Assembly (NCBI GenBank): GCA_023264755.1
Contig: JAHFVB010000229.1
Coordinates: 1 to 7,781 of the forward strand
Direction: 5' to 3'
DNA: 7,781 nucleotides
From: Mycobacterium sp.
Lineage (GTDB): Bacteria > Actinomycetota > Actinomycetes > Mycobacteriales > Mycobacteriaceae
Made by a program: the position numbers and the translations under genes. Shown here piece by piece: positions 1 to 6,232 of this stretch. How positions within the stretch are numbered: position 1 is the stretch's first letter; the number at the start of each line of letters is the position of its first letter. The notes under the pieces are model-generated. The model saw only the letters and a list, made by a program, of their open reading frames with translations. It was not told the origin of the DNA and ran no database searches.

Positions 1-42
1 CCGGCAACCGCCTCTCTATCCTGGAGGCCAAGCGATCGATGC

Positions 43-693
43 GTGAGGCGGCAGCGAATGGCACGGACGAACGCGGTGGGAGCAGCTCTCGTCGCGGCTC
101 AGGGCAGAGCCGCATCCGCCGTTGCACCCGTCGATGTCCGCATACTCGAAGCCACGCTTGAACTCGTTTCAGCACATGGCGCCACCCGGACCTCCGTCGA
201 TGACATCGCCACGCGCTCGGGAGTCTCCCGGATGACGGTGTTCCGGCGATTCGGGACCAAGGAGAAACTTGTCGAAGCCGCACTCGAACGCGAACTCCAT
301 CGCCTAATCGAAGACCTAACCGATCGCGCAGGAGGACGGACTTCGGTACAGGATTGCGCCACTGAGGCATTCGACTGGATGTTGGAGGTCGGATGGACAC
401 ATCCGTACATCACGCGGCTCGCGACACAGAACGTCGAAGCACTCGTCGCGTTCTGGCGCGACCACGAACCCAGTTGGCAAGAGATCAGCACCGAGGTGAT
501 CGCATCGCTGCTATCGAACCCGAGCCTGGATACTCCGTTGGACCGCGCCGCTGCACTTCATGCCGCTGAATTGATGGTGCGCCTGGCGATCTCGTACATC
601 ATTGCGCCACCGACGACCGAGGCCCACGACGACGCCAGCCGACATGACCTGGCAACGCGGACAATCGATGCGCTCGCGTGCCTCCAACGCTGA
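43..693 (+). CDS. TetR/AcrR family transcriptional regulator
   Basis: The protein has 216 residues, the usual size for TetR regulators. Residues about 31-78 form the N-terminal DNA-binding domain: a first helix (ILEATLELVSAHG), then the helix-turn-helix TSVDDIATRSGVSRMTVFRR followed by FGTKEKL, the signature joining the recognition helix to helix 4. Residues about 85-210 form a helical ligand-binding domain without a recognisable ligand signature; it ends in LAISYIIAPPTTEA, which resembles the matching part of the neighbouring regulator. The start is uncertain. GTG at 43 lies 15 nt behind a GGAGG at 23-27, while ATG at 58 would remove only five residues and leaves the DNA-binding domain intact. 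Most of its promoter lies outside the window. It converges on the next TetR gene with a 29-bp gap. The family is clear; the ligand and target genes are unknown. Confidence 0.93.
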   Translation: MRRQRMARTNAVGAALVAAQGRAASAVAPVDVRILEATLELVSAHGATRTSVDDIATRSGVSRMTVFRRFGTKEKLVEAALERELHRLIEDLTDRAGGRTSVQDCATEAFDWMLEVGWTHPYITRLATQNVEALVAFWRDHEPSWQEISTEVIASLLSNPSLDTPLDRAAALHAAELMVRLAISYIIAPPTTEAHDDASRHDLATRTIDALACLQR

Positions 694-705
694 CTAGAAC
701 CCGCA

Positions 706-720
706 CGCTTTGGCGAAGCG
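706..720. terminator. Weak hairpin in convergent gap
   Basis: The 29-bp gap between the two TetR stop codons contains the inverted repeat CGCTT/AAGCG (706-710 and 716-720) with a 5-nt loop. No T-tract follows on either strand. Actinobacterial terminators often lack T-tracts, so the hairpin may help to end transcription from both sides, but a 5-bp stem is weak evidence. Confidence 0.25.
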
Positions 721-722
721 GC

Positions 723-1475
723 TCAGTCTGTCGTACGCCGCGCCGAAGAAGTGTTGGTTGAGTTTCGGGAACGGGACGGGCCGTCATCGACTGATTCGGA
801 TGCATCCGTGCCGTCGCTGAAGTCCGCCGCGGGCCCAGGTTCCGAAGGCACGCCGGCCAGACACGCGGCAACGATGTGTCGCACGATGCCGGCGTGCCGG
901 CCGCGATCCGTCACCGGCGGCGCCAGGAACAGGTGCGCAAAGTGTAGTTCAGACAAGATCGAAACCGCGGCGCTCAAACCGTCCGAGTCGACCGGAGTCG
1001 AGCCCGCCGCCTCAAGCGCGAGGGAGGTCAACAGCGCACGGATGAGTTCGATACCGGACAACTCGCCCGATCGGCAGAGCTCGACGAGTCGATCGGGCTC
1101 CGTTCTGGCGAGGCGTTGTACGACTGCATGGCTGGTGAAGATCGACTGCAACGCCTCGAAAGCCTTCACTAGTGCATCACCCGCGCCCGTGGCATCCGCG
1201 CAAGCGTTGTGCACTTCGTTGACCGTCCGCCGCACCTCACGTTCGTACACCTCGACGATGAGGGCATCCTTCGAACCGAAGCATCGGAAGATGCTGCCGC
1301 GGCCGACCTTGGCCGCAGCAGCAATATCGTCCGAAGTCAGCCGTCGCTCAGCGTGTTCGGCCAGCAGAGCCAAGGCCGCGTCGAGGAGTCGGCGCTCAGT
1401 CTGCGAGTAGTCGCGCGGTGACGGCGTGCCTCGCAGAAGTTCGGCGAGTGGACTCGCGTAATCGGGCACCAACAT
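723..1475 (-). CDS. TetR family regulator, probable repressor of the divergent oxidoreductase
   Basis: The protein has 250 residues. The TetR DNA-binding domain spans about 26-73, with TERRLLDAALALLAEH as first helix and LTSDDIAAAAKVGRGSIFRC followed by FGSKDAL as helix-turn-helix. The effector domain runs to about 205 and includes FAHLFLAPPVTD, similar to the C-terminal part of the convergent TetR protein. A tail of about 40 residues rich in Ser, Asp, Thr and Arg follows and looks disordered, which makes the protein longer than usual. No Shine-Dalgarno sequence precedes the ATG. Instead, TACCAT on the minus strand (1488-1483) ends 7 nt before it, so the mRNA may be leaderless. The gene is divergent from the luciferase-like oxidoreductase, and the perfect palindrome at 1509-1538 lies between them. 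By TetR-family precedent, this protein probably binds there and represses both genes until a ligand releases it. The ligand is unknown. Confidence 0.93.
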   Translation of the reverse strand: MLVPDYASPLAELLRGTPSPRDYSQTERRLLDAALALLAEHAERRLTSDDIAAAAKVGRGSIFRCFGSKDALIVEVYEREVRRTVNEVHNACADATGAGDALVKAFEALQSIFTSHAVVQRLARTEPDRLVELCRSGELSGIELIRALLTSLALEAAGSTPVDSDGLSAAVSILSELHFAHLFLAPPVTDRGRHAGIVRHIVAACLAGVPSEPGPAADFSDGTDASESVDDGPSRSRNSTNTSSARRTTD

Positions 1476-1482
1476 CGTTGGA

Positions 1483-1511
1483 ATGGTAATCGAGACGACC
1501 TTCGCTGTATC
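1483..1511 (-). promoter_or_regulatory. Predicted leaderless promoter of the TetR gene
   Basis: Read on the minus strand, GATACA (1511-1506) and TACCAT (1488-1483) are separated by 17 nt. TACCAT fits the actinobacterial TANNNT -10 consensus, and the A of the ATG (1475) falls 7 nt after it, where transcription would begin. The -35 box matches TTGACA only in its last three bases and overlaps the left edge of the palindrome. Prediction by eye only. Confidence 0.4.
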
Positions 1512-1538
1512 GAACTAAAAGTACTTGTTTAGTTCGAT
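1509..1538. promoter_or_regulatory. 30-bp perfect-arm palindrome, likely TetR operator
   Basis: ATCGAACTAAA (1509-1519) is repeated exactly as its reverse complement TTTAGTTCGAT (1528-1538) around an 8-bp spacer. It is an AT-rich island in GC-rich DNA, midway between the divergent TetR and oxidoreductase genes. It covers the proposed -35 box of the oxidoreductase promoter and touches that of the TetR promoter, so a dimer, or a pair of dimers, bound here could block both. A further AGTTCG at 1540-1545 repeats the AGTTCG of the right arm (1531-1536) 9 bp on and may be an extra half-site. The assignment to the adjacent TetR protein is inferred from position and symmetry. Confidence 0.78.
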
Positions 1539-1553
1539 CAGTTCGCTTAGGGT
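1525..1553 (+). promoter_or_regulatory. Predicted promoter of the oxidoreductase, inside the operator
   Basis: TTGTTT (1525-1530) and TAGGGT (1548-1553) are separated by exactly 17 nt. The first shares TTG with the -35 consensus, and the second fits TANNNT. Transcription would be expected to start around 1560, which is the A of an in-frame ATG. The -35 box lies in the right arm of the palindrome, so repressor binding would exclude RNA polymerase. Prediction by eye only. Confidence 0.42.
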
Positions 1554-1559
1554 CTGGCA

Positions 1560-1700
1560 ATGCGAGGGAGGTCAGCCTGCACTCGCCAGATGGTCGCTCA
1601 TCCCCAGTCGGGAGAAGCCACCACGCTGTCGCGTTCCGCACTGCCCACGCGGCGCCCACCCACACCCAGTGGACACACCTTGACGATGGAGACGCCATGA
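1560..1700 (+). CDS. Possible 46-aa leader ORF overlapping the oxidoreductase start
   Basis: This ORF opens with ATG at the predicted transcription start (leaderless), has an internal ATG at 1590, and ends with a TGA that overlaps the oxidoreductase ATG as ATGA (1697-1700). The predicted peptide is rich in Arg, Thr, Pro and Ser, has one Cys, and shows no signal peptide, membrane segment or family I recognise. Its codon use is not clearly that of a coding gene. If translated, it would couple ribosome arrival to the downstream start and could act as a regulatory upstream ORF. It may equally be a chance ORF in a 5' leader of about 137 nt. Confidence 0.27.
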   Translation: MRGRSACTRQMVAHPQSGEATTLSRSALPTRRPPTPSGHTLTMETP

Positions 1701-2854
1701 GCACACGCGAGATCATGCTGTTCAACATGTTCGGCCGGGAGACTGCACCGAGCGTCATCGGCGATTGGCTCGAAAGCGTGGAGGCCACCGGACTGGTGGA
1801 CTACTACGGCGTGTACGACAACCTGGTGGCGTGGATGCCAGCACAACTCTGGCGAGAATTCACGCCGAATGCCGAGTTGGTGCCCGACATCGACTCCTAC
1901 TACGACCCGGCCTTCCTACTTGGGCTGGCCGCGGCGCGCACGAATTCACTCGGCCTCGGGATGAATGCCACGAACGCGGTGCGCAACGGTCCTGCCGAGG
2001 TGTACCGGCTGGCACTGTCGTTGGCGAACGCACGCCCTGGCAAGTCGATGCTCGGGATCGGAGCCGGTGAGGCCTACAACATCCGTCCGTTCGGATACGA
2101 CCGCTCCAAGGGGCTCCGTCGTCTCGAGGATCACTTGAAGCTCTACCAACGCTTGCAGACCTGCGATGGCCCGTTCGACTTCGACGGAAACGAAATCACT
2201 TATCGGCAGGCATATATCGGCACCATCCGACCGAACAAGCCATCGATCTGGACCATTGGCGCCGGTCCGAAACTGCTCGATCTCACGACGACGTATGCAG
2301 ATGGCAACACCGGTGTCGCGCCGTACGCGTGGCCGACTGCCGAGCGCTTCGGGGACTTCGTGCAGGCCACCAAACGTGATCTGGAACGAAAGGGGCGTGA
2401 CCCCGAAGCATTCGGATTCGGCTTGGAGTTCGGCGTCTTGCTCAACGACGACTGGAACCTCATCGAGCAAGCACTCGAACACCCGCTGATCAAGCTGTTC
2501 ACCGCGGTGTACGGACGCTTCGGACAGGCCAGGTGGGAGGACGAAGGATTCACCCCGGTCATGCCTGCCGACTGGAAGTATCACCTGCACTGGCAGCCGA
2601 ACCTGCCCTCCCGAGATGATCTGCTGCGGGTCATCGACGCGGTAACCCCTGGCATGGTCGAGGCAACGTTCGCGGCGTATTCCGGAAGCGTCGACCGCGT
2701 CGCGTCCACCATCGAGGAGTACTACCAAGCCGGCATGACGATGGCATGCATCGCTGATCTGCTGCCGGGTTTCCTGCCGCTGGACCCGGGTAGCAATCCA
2801 ATGGCGCCGACGCTGGAATTGTGCGCTCGGTTGAAGACGACGCCGGCACCGTGA
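1697..2854 (+). CDS. Luciferase-like (LLM) F420/flavin-dependent oxidoreductase
   Basis: The protein has 385 residues and one full-length bacterial-luciferase-like TIM barrel. Family marks include LGIGAGEAYNIRPFGYDRSK at about 119-138, the usual gly-rich strand-loop with a following arm, and PSIWTIGAGPKLLDLTTTYA from 182, followed by DG, which matches the late barrel strand that contacts the cofactor. The overall pattern is closest to the Mer/phthiodiolone-ketoreductase branch, whose members use coenzyme F420 for hydride transfer to ketones or related groups. FMN use cannot be excluded. There is no signal peptide, so the enzyme is cytoplasmic. GGAG at 1688-1691 lies 5 nt before the ATG, which supports this start. 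It is probably controlled by the divergent TetR protein through the operator at 1509-1538. It converges on the molybdopterin enzyme with a 25-bp gap. The substrate is unknown; a lipid, terpenoid or steroid ketone/alcohol would fit the family. Confidence 0.9.
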   Translation: MSTREIMLFNMFGRETAPSVIGDWLESVEATGLVDYYGVYDNLVAWMPAQLWREFTPNAELVPDIDSYYDPAFLLGLAAARTNSLGLGMNATNAVRNGPAEVYRLALSLANARPGKSMLGIGAGEAYNIRPFGYDRSKGLRRLEDHLKLYQRLQTCDGPFDFDGNEITYRQAYIGTIRPNKPSIWTIGAGPKLLDLTTTYADGNTGVAPYAWPTAERFGDFVQATKRDLERKGRDPEAFGFGLEFGVLLNDDWNLIEQALEHPLIKLFTAVYGRFGQARWEDEGFTPVMPADWKYHLHWQPNLPSRDDLLRVIDAVTPGMVEATFAAYSGSVDRVASTIEEYYQAGMTMACIADLLPGFLPLDPGSNPMAPTLELCARLKTTPAP

Positions 2855-2879
2855 GGTCGCGAGGTTCCCGTCGGCGGGT

Positions 2880-5033
2880 CTACTGACCGGACACCGGCTC
2901 GATCCTCACGGGCACGGAATTCATTGCGGCATTGCCGGATAGCACGTCATAGAGGGCCGGGTCATTGATGTCGTTGACGCTGGCACCGGGCTTGGTAGCC
3001 GCCAGCTGCCAGCCCACGCCCGGCCGGTCATGACCGAAGCCGTGCGGGATGGACACCACCCCGGGACGCATCGTGTCGGTGAGCTGTAGGGGAACGTCGA
3101 TCGATCCGATCTGCGAGCTCACGCGAACCACGTCACCGTCGGTGAGGCCACGCCCAGCGGCGTCGTCGGGGTGCAGCATCGCGGTGCAGCGATCGGAACC
3201 CTTCATGAGCCTCGGCGAGTTGTGCATCCACGAATTGCAGCCACGCAGTTGACGACGGCCGATCAGCGTCAGGTCGAAACCGTTGCCGGCCGCCACCGCA
3301 TCCTCGTCGGCCCGCTTGGTCAGCTGTGCCACCTCCGCCATCAGAAGTGGGGCAGCCAGATTGATGCGGCGGCTCTTCGTCCCCAGTGCGCCCGGTAGAC
3401 ACGGTTCCAAGGCTCCCAGGTCAATACCGTGGGGTGCCGCTTTGATGCGGCCCAGGGTCAACCCGCGCTTGCGCCCGGCCCGCAGGATGCCGCGCGGGCT
3501 GGTCAGGATGATCAACTCGACGAGCCGTTGCGGCGACATTCGACCCATGGTGTGGGCGACCAATCGGCCTCGCAGCCCACGGGCCACCCGCCGGGCGAGC
3601 GTGTTGAGAATCTCCCAGTCTTCCAGTCCACCTGGGCTTTTCGGAACGGCAGCTGGGCTGTAGCGGACGTGATTGCGCACCGACATGGCAGCGAACACCA
3701 AGTCGAGGTCGTCGCGCTCCAGGGCGGACACCGGCGGCAGGATCACCTGCGCGTGGCGTGACGTCTCGTTGACGTACATGTCGATGGCAACCATGAAGTC
3801 CAACCGATCCAAGGCCGCATCGAGCTGTCTGCCACCCGGCGCGGAGAGCACCGGGTTGCCCGCGTGCACGATCAGCGCGTGCACCCGGCCCGAGTCGATC
3901 TGTTGGGGCAGCGTCGCCACCGGGAATTCGAGGTTGACGATCGGCTGACCGGAAACGGGGTCGCGCGTCTCGTGATTCAAGCCGATCACGCCCTTGCGGG
4001 TGCCAAGCCGGCCCGCCAGCACGAGATCGACGGGAGCCTGGGCGAACATGAAGCCGCCCGTAGCGTCGAGTCGCCCGGTGACCACGTTCAGGGCCAGGAT
4101 GAGCCACTGGGTGATACTGCCGGTGCGCGTCTGACACACCCCGACGCGGCCGTATGCCACGGGCGCACCCGCCGCCGCGAAGTCGCGGGCGAGCCGTCGG
4201 ATCGTCTCGGCATCGACGCCGGCGGGCAGACTGGCACGGGTGGGCGGCCACTGGCTGGCCACCGCCTCTAGTTCGTCGATACCGTCGGTGAAGGACGCCA
4301 GGCGGCCCGGCGATGTCAGACCTTCCGCGAAGAGCACGTGCAGCATTCCGAGGAGGAGGTACGGGTCTCCGCCCGGGCGCACCGCGATGTGTTCGGAGGC
4401 CAGGTCGGCGGTCTCCGTGCGGCGCGGATCGACGACGACGACCGACCCGCCCCGGTCGACGACCTCGCGCAGGCGGCGGCGCATTCCAGGTGCCGTCATC
4501 GCGGAACCGTTGGAGGCGGCAGGATTTGCGCCGAACATCAGCATGTAGTCGGTGCGATCCAGATCGGGAACGGGGAACACCGCCGCGTTGCCGAGTACCT
4601 CGCCGTTGACGACCTGCTGCGGGCTCTGGTCGAGCGAGGAAGCCGAGCAGTTGCTACTGCTGCTCAGCGCCGCGCGGAGCGCGAAGAACGCATAGAAGCT
4701 CCAGTTGTGCGCACCGGGATTGCCGAGATATGTTCCCACGGCCTCGTTTCCGTGACGTTGCTGCACCGCACGGATCCCGGCGGCGGCGAAATCGAAGGCC
4801 TCGTCCCAGGTGATGCGTTCCCATCGGTCGCCCACCCGGCGGACGGGGTGGCGGAGTCGATCGGGATCTTCGTAGAGATCGGCAAGCGCCGGCCCCTTCG
4901 GGCAGATGTAGCCATGGGAGAATTGATCGTCCTTGTCGCCGGCGATGCGTCCGACCTTGGTGCCGTCGACTTCGACTGTGATTCCGCAATGCGCCTCGCA
5001 CAGATTGCACGTGCGGTGGACCGTGACTGACAT
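2880..5033 (-). CDS. Molybdopterin/4Fe-4S oxidoreductase, formate dehydrogenase/DMSO reductase superfamily
   Basis: The protein has 717 residues. An N-terminal 4Fe-4S site is formed by C9, C12, C16 and C44 (CNLCEAHCG ... GYICPKG). The molybdopterin core covers about 50-480 and contains LMFGANPAASNGSAM and VVVVDPRRTETADLA, typical dinucleotide-binding segments. The C-terminal dinucleotide-binding domain runs from about 585 to 715 and includes IGRRQLRGCNSWMHNSPRL and SIPHGFGHDRPG. At the place of the metal ligand (Sec/Cys in formate dehydrogenases, Ser in DMSO reductase) the motif SASSLDQSP offers Asp135, by my hand alignment. No twin-arginine signal is present, so it should act in the cytoplasm, and no small electron-transfer subunit is beside it. 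The substrate cannot be told. It is divergent from a double Lrp/AsnC regulator, its likely controller. A weak AGGTG (5051-5047) lies 13 nt before the ATG. It probably needs bis-MGD cofactor made elsewhere. Confidence 0.92.
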   Translation of the reverse strand: MSVTVHRTCNLCEAHCGITVEVDGTKVGRIAGDKDDQFSHGYICPKGPALADLYEDPDRLRHPVRRVGDRWERITWDEAFDFAAAGIRAVQQRHGNEAVGTYLGNPGAHNWSFYAFFALRAALSSSSNCSASSLDQSPQQVVNGEVLGNAAVFPVPDLDRTDYMLMFGANPAASNGSAMTAPGMRRRLREVVDRGGSVVVVDPRRTETADLASEHIAVRPGGDPYLLLGMLHVLFAEGLTSPGRLASFTDGIDELEAVASQWPPTRASLPAGVDAETIRRLARDFAAAGAPVAYGRVGVCQTRTGSITQWLILALNVVTGRLDATGGFMFAQAPVDLVLAGRLGTRKGVIGLNHETRDPVSGQPIVNLEFPVATLPQQIDSGRVHALIVHAGNPVLSAPGGRQLDAALDRLDFMVAIDMYVNETSRHAQVILPPVSALERDDLDLVFAAMSVRNHVRYSPAAVPKSPGGLEDWEILNTLARRVARGLRGRLVAHTMGRMSPQRLVELIILTSPRGILRAGRKRGLTLGRIKAAPHGIDLGALEPCLPGALGTKSRRINLAAPLLMAEVAQLTKRADEDAVAAGNGFDLTLIGRRQLRGCNSWMHNSPRLMKGSDRCTAMLHPDDAAGRGLTDGDVVRVSSQIGSIDVPLQLTDTMRPGVVSIPHGFGHDRPGVGWQLAATKPGASVNDINDPALYDVLSGNAAMNSVPVRIEPVSGQ

Positions 5034-5039
5034 GATCGA

Positions 5040-5076
5040 AAACTAGCACCTGTTACGAATTGTAGTGTTTGAATTG
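5040..5076 (-). promoter_or_regulatory. Promoter region of the molybdopterin oxidoreductase with GAATTG repeats
   Basis: On the minus strand TACAAT (5064-5059) is a strong -10-like hexamer, five of six bases of TATAAT, and predicts a start near 5052. A second candidate, TAGTTT (5045-5040), ends 6 nt before the ATG and would give a leaderless mRNA. Neither has a good -35 box. On the plus strand GAATTG occurs at 5057-5062 and again at 5071-5076, a 14-bp period, and the first copy sits in the imperfect palindrome TACGAATTGTA. AT-rich imperfect palindromes are typical of Lrp/AsnC sites, so the neighbouring regulator may bind here. Confidence 0.38.
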
Positions 5077-5090
5077 GTTAATGCTATCCA

Positions 5091-5179
5091 GGATGCGTAG
5101 CTGCGAATGGTCGGCCGGATCCGAGCCGAACGACGCACACTCGACTACGCGACCATCCCTCGCGGGTTACGGGCTACGC
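5091..5179. repeat. Overlapping inverted repeats in the divergent intergenic region
   Basis: Several exact inverted repeats share this stretch: ATGGTCG (5107-5113) with CGACCAT (5150-5156); GCGTAG (5095-5100) with CTACGC (5145-5150) or with a second CTACGC at 5174-5179; and TCGGC (5111-5115) with GCCGA (5125-5129) around the palindrome CGGATCCG (5116-5123). The first two pairs cross each other and overlap at 5150, so they cannot both form one simple hairpin. They could be regulator half-sites or alternative RNA folds. No gene is visible here. Confidence 0.4.
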
Positions 5180-5193
5180 CGCACCCCGCATTC

Positions 5194-5199
5194 TAAGAT
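5194..5199 (+). promoter_or_regulatory. Candidate -10 box for the Lrp/AsnC gene
   Basis: TAAGAT fits TANNNT and shares four bases with TATAAT. It would start transcription near 5206, leaving a leader of about 64 nt before the CTG start. No convincing -35 box lies 16-18 nt upstream; an activator or another sigma factor may be needed, or the box may be chance. Confidence 0.27.
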
Positions 5200-5259
5200 G
5201 AGCACGAACTAGCTCGTCGTCGGCAAGGGCAAAGCGAATCCGGCATCCAACACGCCACC

Positions 5260-5264
5260 AGGGG
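5260..5264 (+). promoter_or_regulatory. Ribosome binding site supporting a CTG start
   Basis: AGGGG lies 5 nt before CTG 5270-5272. No ATG, GTG or TTG occurs in this frame between the upstream stop TAG (5210-5212) and ATG 5315. The site therefore decides the start of the Lrp/AsnC gene. Nothing comparable stands before ATG 5315. Confidence 0.6.
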
Positions 5265-5269
5265 TATCA

Positions 5270-6217
5270 CTGAGCAACGACAAGATCGATGCCGTCGACC
5301 GCGCGATCATCGAAATGCTCCGGGTCGACGGTCGGCGGAGCAACCGCTCGATGGGAGAAGCCCTCGCCATCGGCGAATCCGCTGTCGCCAATCGCATCCG
5401 CCGCCTCGAAGAGGCGTCGGTCATGCGCGTCGTGGCCGTCACCGACATGCAGGCGTTTGGACATCGAGAGCTGGCCTTTGCGATGCTGCGGGTCACGGGC
5501 CGGTCGGTTCTCGACCTCACTGCTGAGCTCGCCAAGCTCCCCGAAACCATTGGTGTCACGGCCGTAATCGGACGTTTCGACCTCATCGTTCCAGTACTGG
5601 GACGAGACCGTCGGCACCTGGCTCAGCTCTTTGGAAGAGTGCTCCCGTTGATGAGTGGAATCGACGGCATCAACGGCAACATCGCCCTCGACGTGCTCAA
5701 GTTCGAGTCGAAGTGGGGCGTCCTCACCGTTGACCCCGGCAACGCCCCTGACGCGGCGCCAAGCGATACCGTCGACGAGCTCGACCTGGGCATCTTGGAA
5801 AGGCTTCAGGTCGACGCACGGAGGAGCTTCCGCAGTGTGGCCGCCGAGCTCGGCGTGTCCGAGCGCACGATCCGGGAGCGTGTCAAACGCCTTTCGGCCA
5901 GCCGCGTCATCAAGATCCAGGCGGTGTCCGACATTGAATCCTTCGGACTCAACGTCAATGCCTACATCGGTATCACCGTGTTCGGGGGCTTGGCCGACGA
6001 GGTCGGCGACGCCCTCGTGGAACGAGAAGACGTCGTCCAAGTCACCCGGACGCTGGGCGAGTTCGACTTCATCGCCGTCGTCTTGTCAGCAGATCGAAAG
6101 TCTCTGATAGACATGGTGTTCTCGGAGATCGCCACGCTCCGTGGCGTACGCCGCGCGGAATTGTTCGAGGCGTGGGCCAACAACAAGCACAACTATGCGT
6201 GGAGCTGGCTGGTGTGA
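5270..6217 (+). CDS. Duplicated Lrp/AsnC family regulator (HTH-RAM-HTH-RAM), CTG start
   Basis: With the CTG start the protein has 315 residues, about twice a normal Lrp/AsnC protein. Two copies follow each other: helix-turn-helix 1 at about 6-51 (VDRAIIEMLRVDGRRSNRSM ... AVANRIRRLEE), ligand/oligomer (RAM) domain 1 at 65-145 with GRFDLIV, helix-turn-helix 2 at 168-214 (ELDLGILERLQVDARRSFRS ... TIRERVKRL), and RAM domain 2 at 228-305 with GEFDFIA. The GxFD motifs are the usual RAM turn near the effector and dimer interface. The first in-frame ATG (5315) would delete helix 1 of the first DNA-binding domain, so CTG at 5270, 5 nt behind AGGGG, is preferred. The gene is divergent from the molybdopterin oxidoreductase and most likely regulates it and itself. 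RAM domains often bind amino acids or other small molecules; the effector here is unknown. It converges on the CrtC-like gene with a 10-bp gap. Confidence 0.9.
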   Translation: MSNDKIDAVDRAIIEMLRVDGRRSNRSMGEALAIGESAVANRIRRLEEASVMRVVAVTDMQAFGHRELAFAMLRVTGRSVLDLTAELAKLPETIGVTAVIGRFDLIVPVLGRDRRHLAQLFGRVLPLMSGIDGINGNIALDVLKFESKWGVLTVDPGNAPDAAPSDTVDELDLGILERLQVDARRSFRSVAAELGVSERTIRERVKRLSASRVIKIQAVSDIESFGLNVNAYIGITVFGGLADEVGDALVEREDVVQVTRTLGEFDFIAVVLSADRKSLIDMVFSEIATLRGVRRAELFEAWANNKHNYAWSWLV

Positions 6218-6232
6218 CCCTGGCATGTCACA
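6213..6232. terminator. Inverted repeat spanning both convergent stop codons
   Basis: TGTGAC (6213-6218) and GTCACA (6227-6232) form a perfect 6-bp stem with an 8-nt loop. The arms contain the TGA of the Lrp/AsnC gene and, on the other strand, the TGA of the CrtC-like gene. The symmetry would serve as a small terminator for both directions, but no T-tract follows and the stem is short. Confidence 0.3.

Noticed and set aside
751..1410. 219-codon open frame on the plus strand across the second TetR gene
   Set aside because: It is the Ser/Arg/Ala-rich antisense shadow of a gene with a clear TetR DNA-binding domain.
1946..2728. 260-codon open frame on the minus strand inside the luciferase-like gene
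   Set aside because: It lies opposite a clearly recognisable enzyme, shows no domain, and is an expected product of GC-rich codon use.
2855..2879. CCCG-TCGG-CGGG as terminator between the luciferase-like and molybdopterin genes
   Set aside because: A 4-bp stem (2867-2878) in GC-rich DNA without a T-tract is too weak to support.
3421..4251. 276-codon open frame on the minus strand in another frame of the molybdopterin gene
   Set aside because: Its translation is Arg/Pro/Ala-rich with no family marks, while the overlapping frame carries conserved molybdopterin motifs.
4338..5030. 230-codon open frame on the plus strand opposite the molybdopterin gene
   Set aside because: It is antisense to the conserved N-terminal half, including the 4Fe-4S cysteines, and has no recognisable domain.
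5034..5045. ATCGAA at 5035-5040 as a second site for the TetR operator
   Set aside because: Only six bases match the arm of the 1509-1538 palindrome and no opposing arm is present.
5267..6040. 257-codon open frame on the minus strand opposite the Lrp/AsnC gene
   Set aside because: The plus strand encodes two complete Lrp/AsnC repeats; the antisense frame shows no motif.
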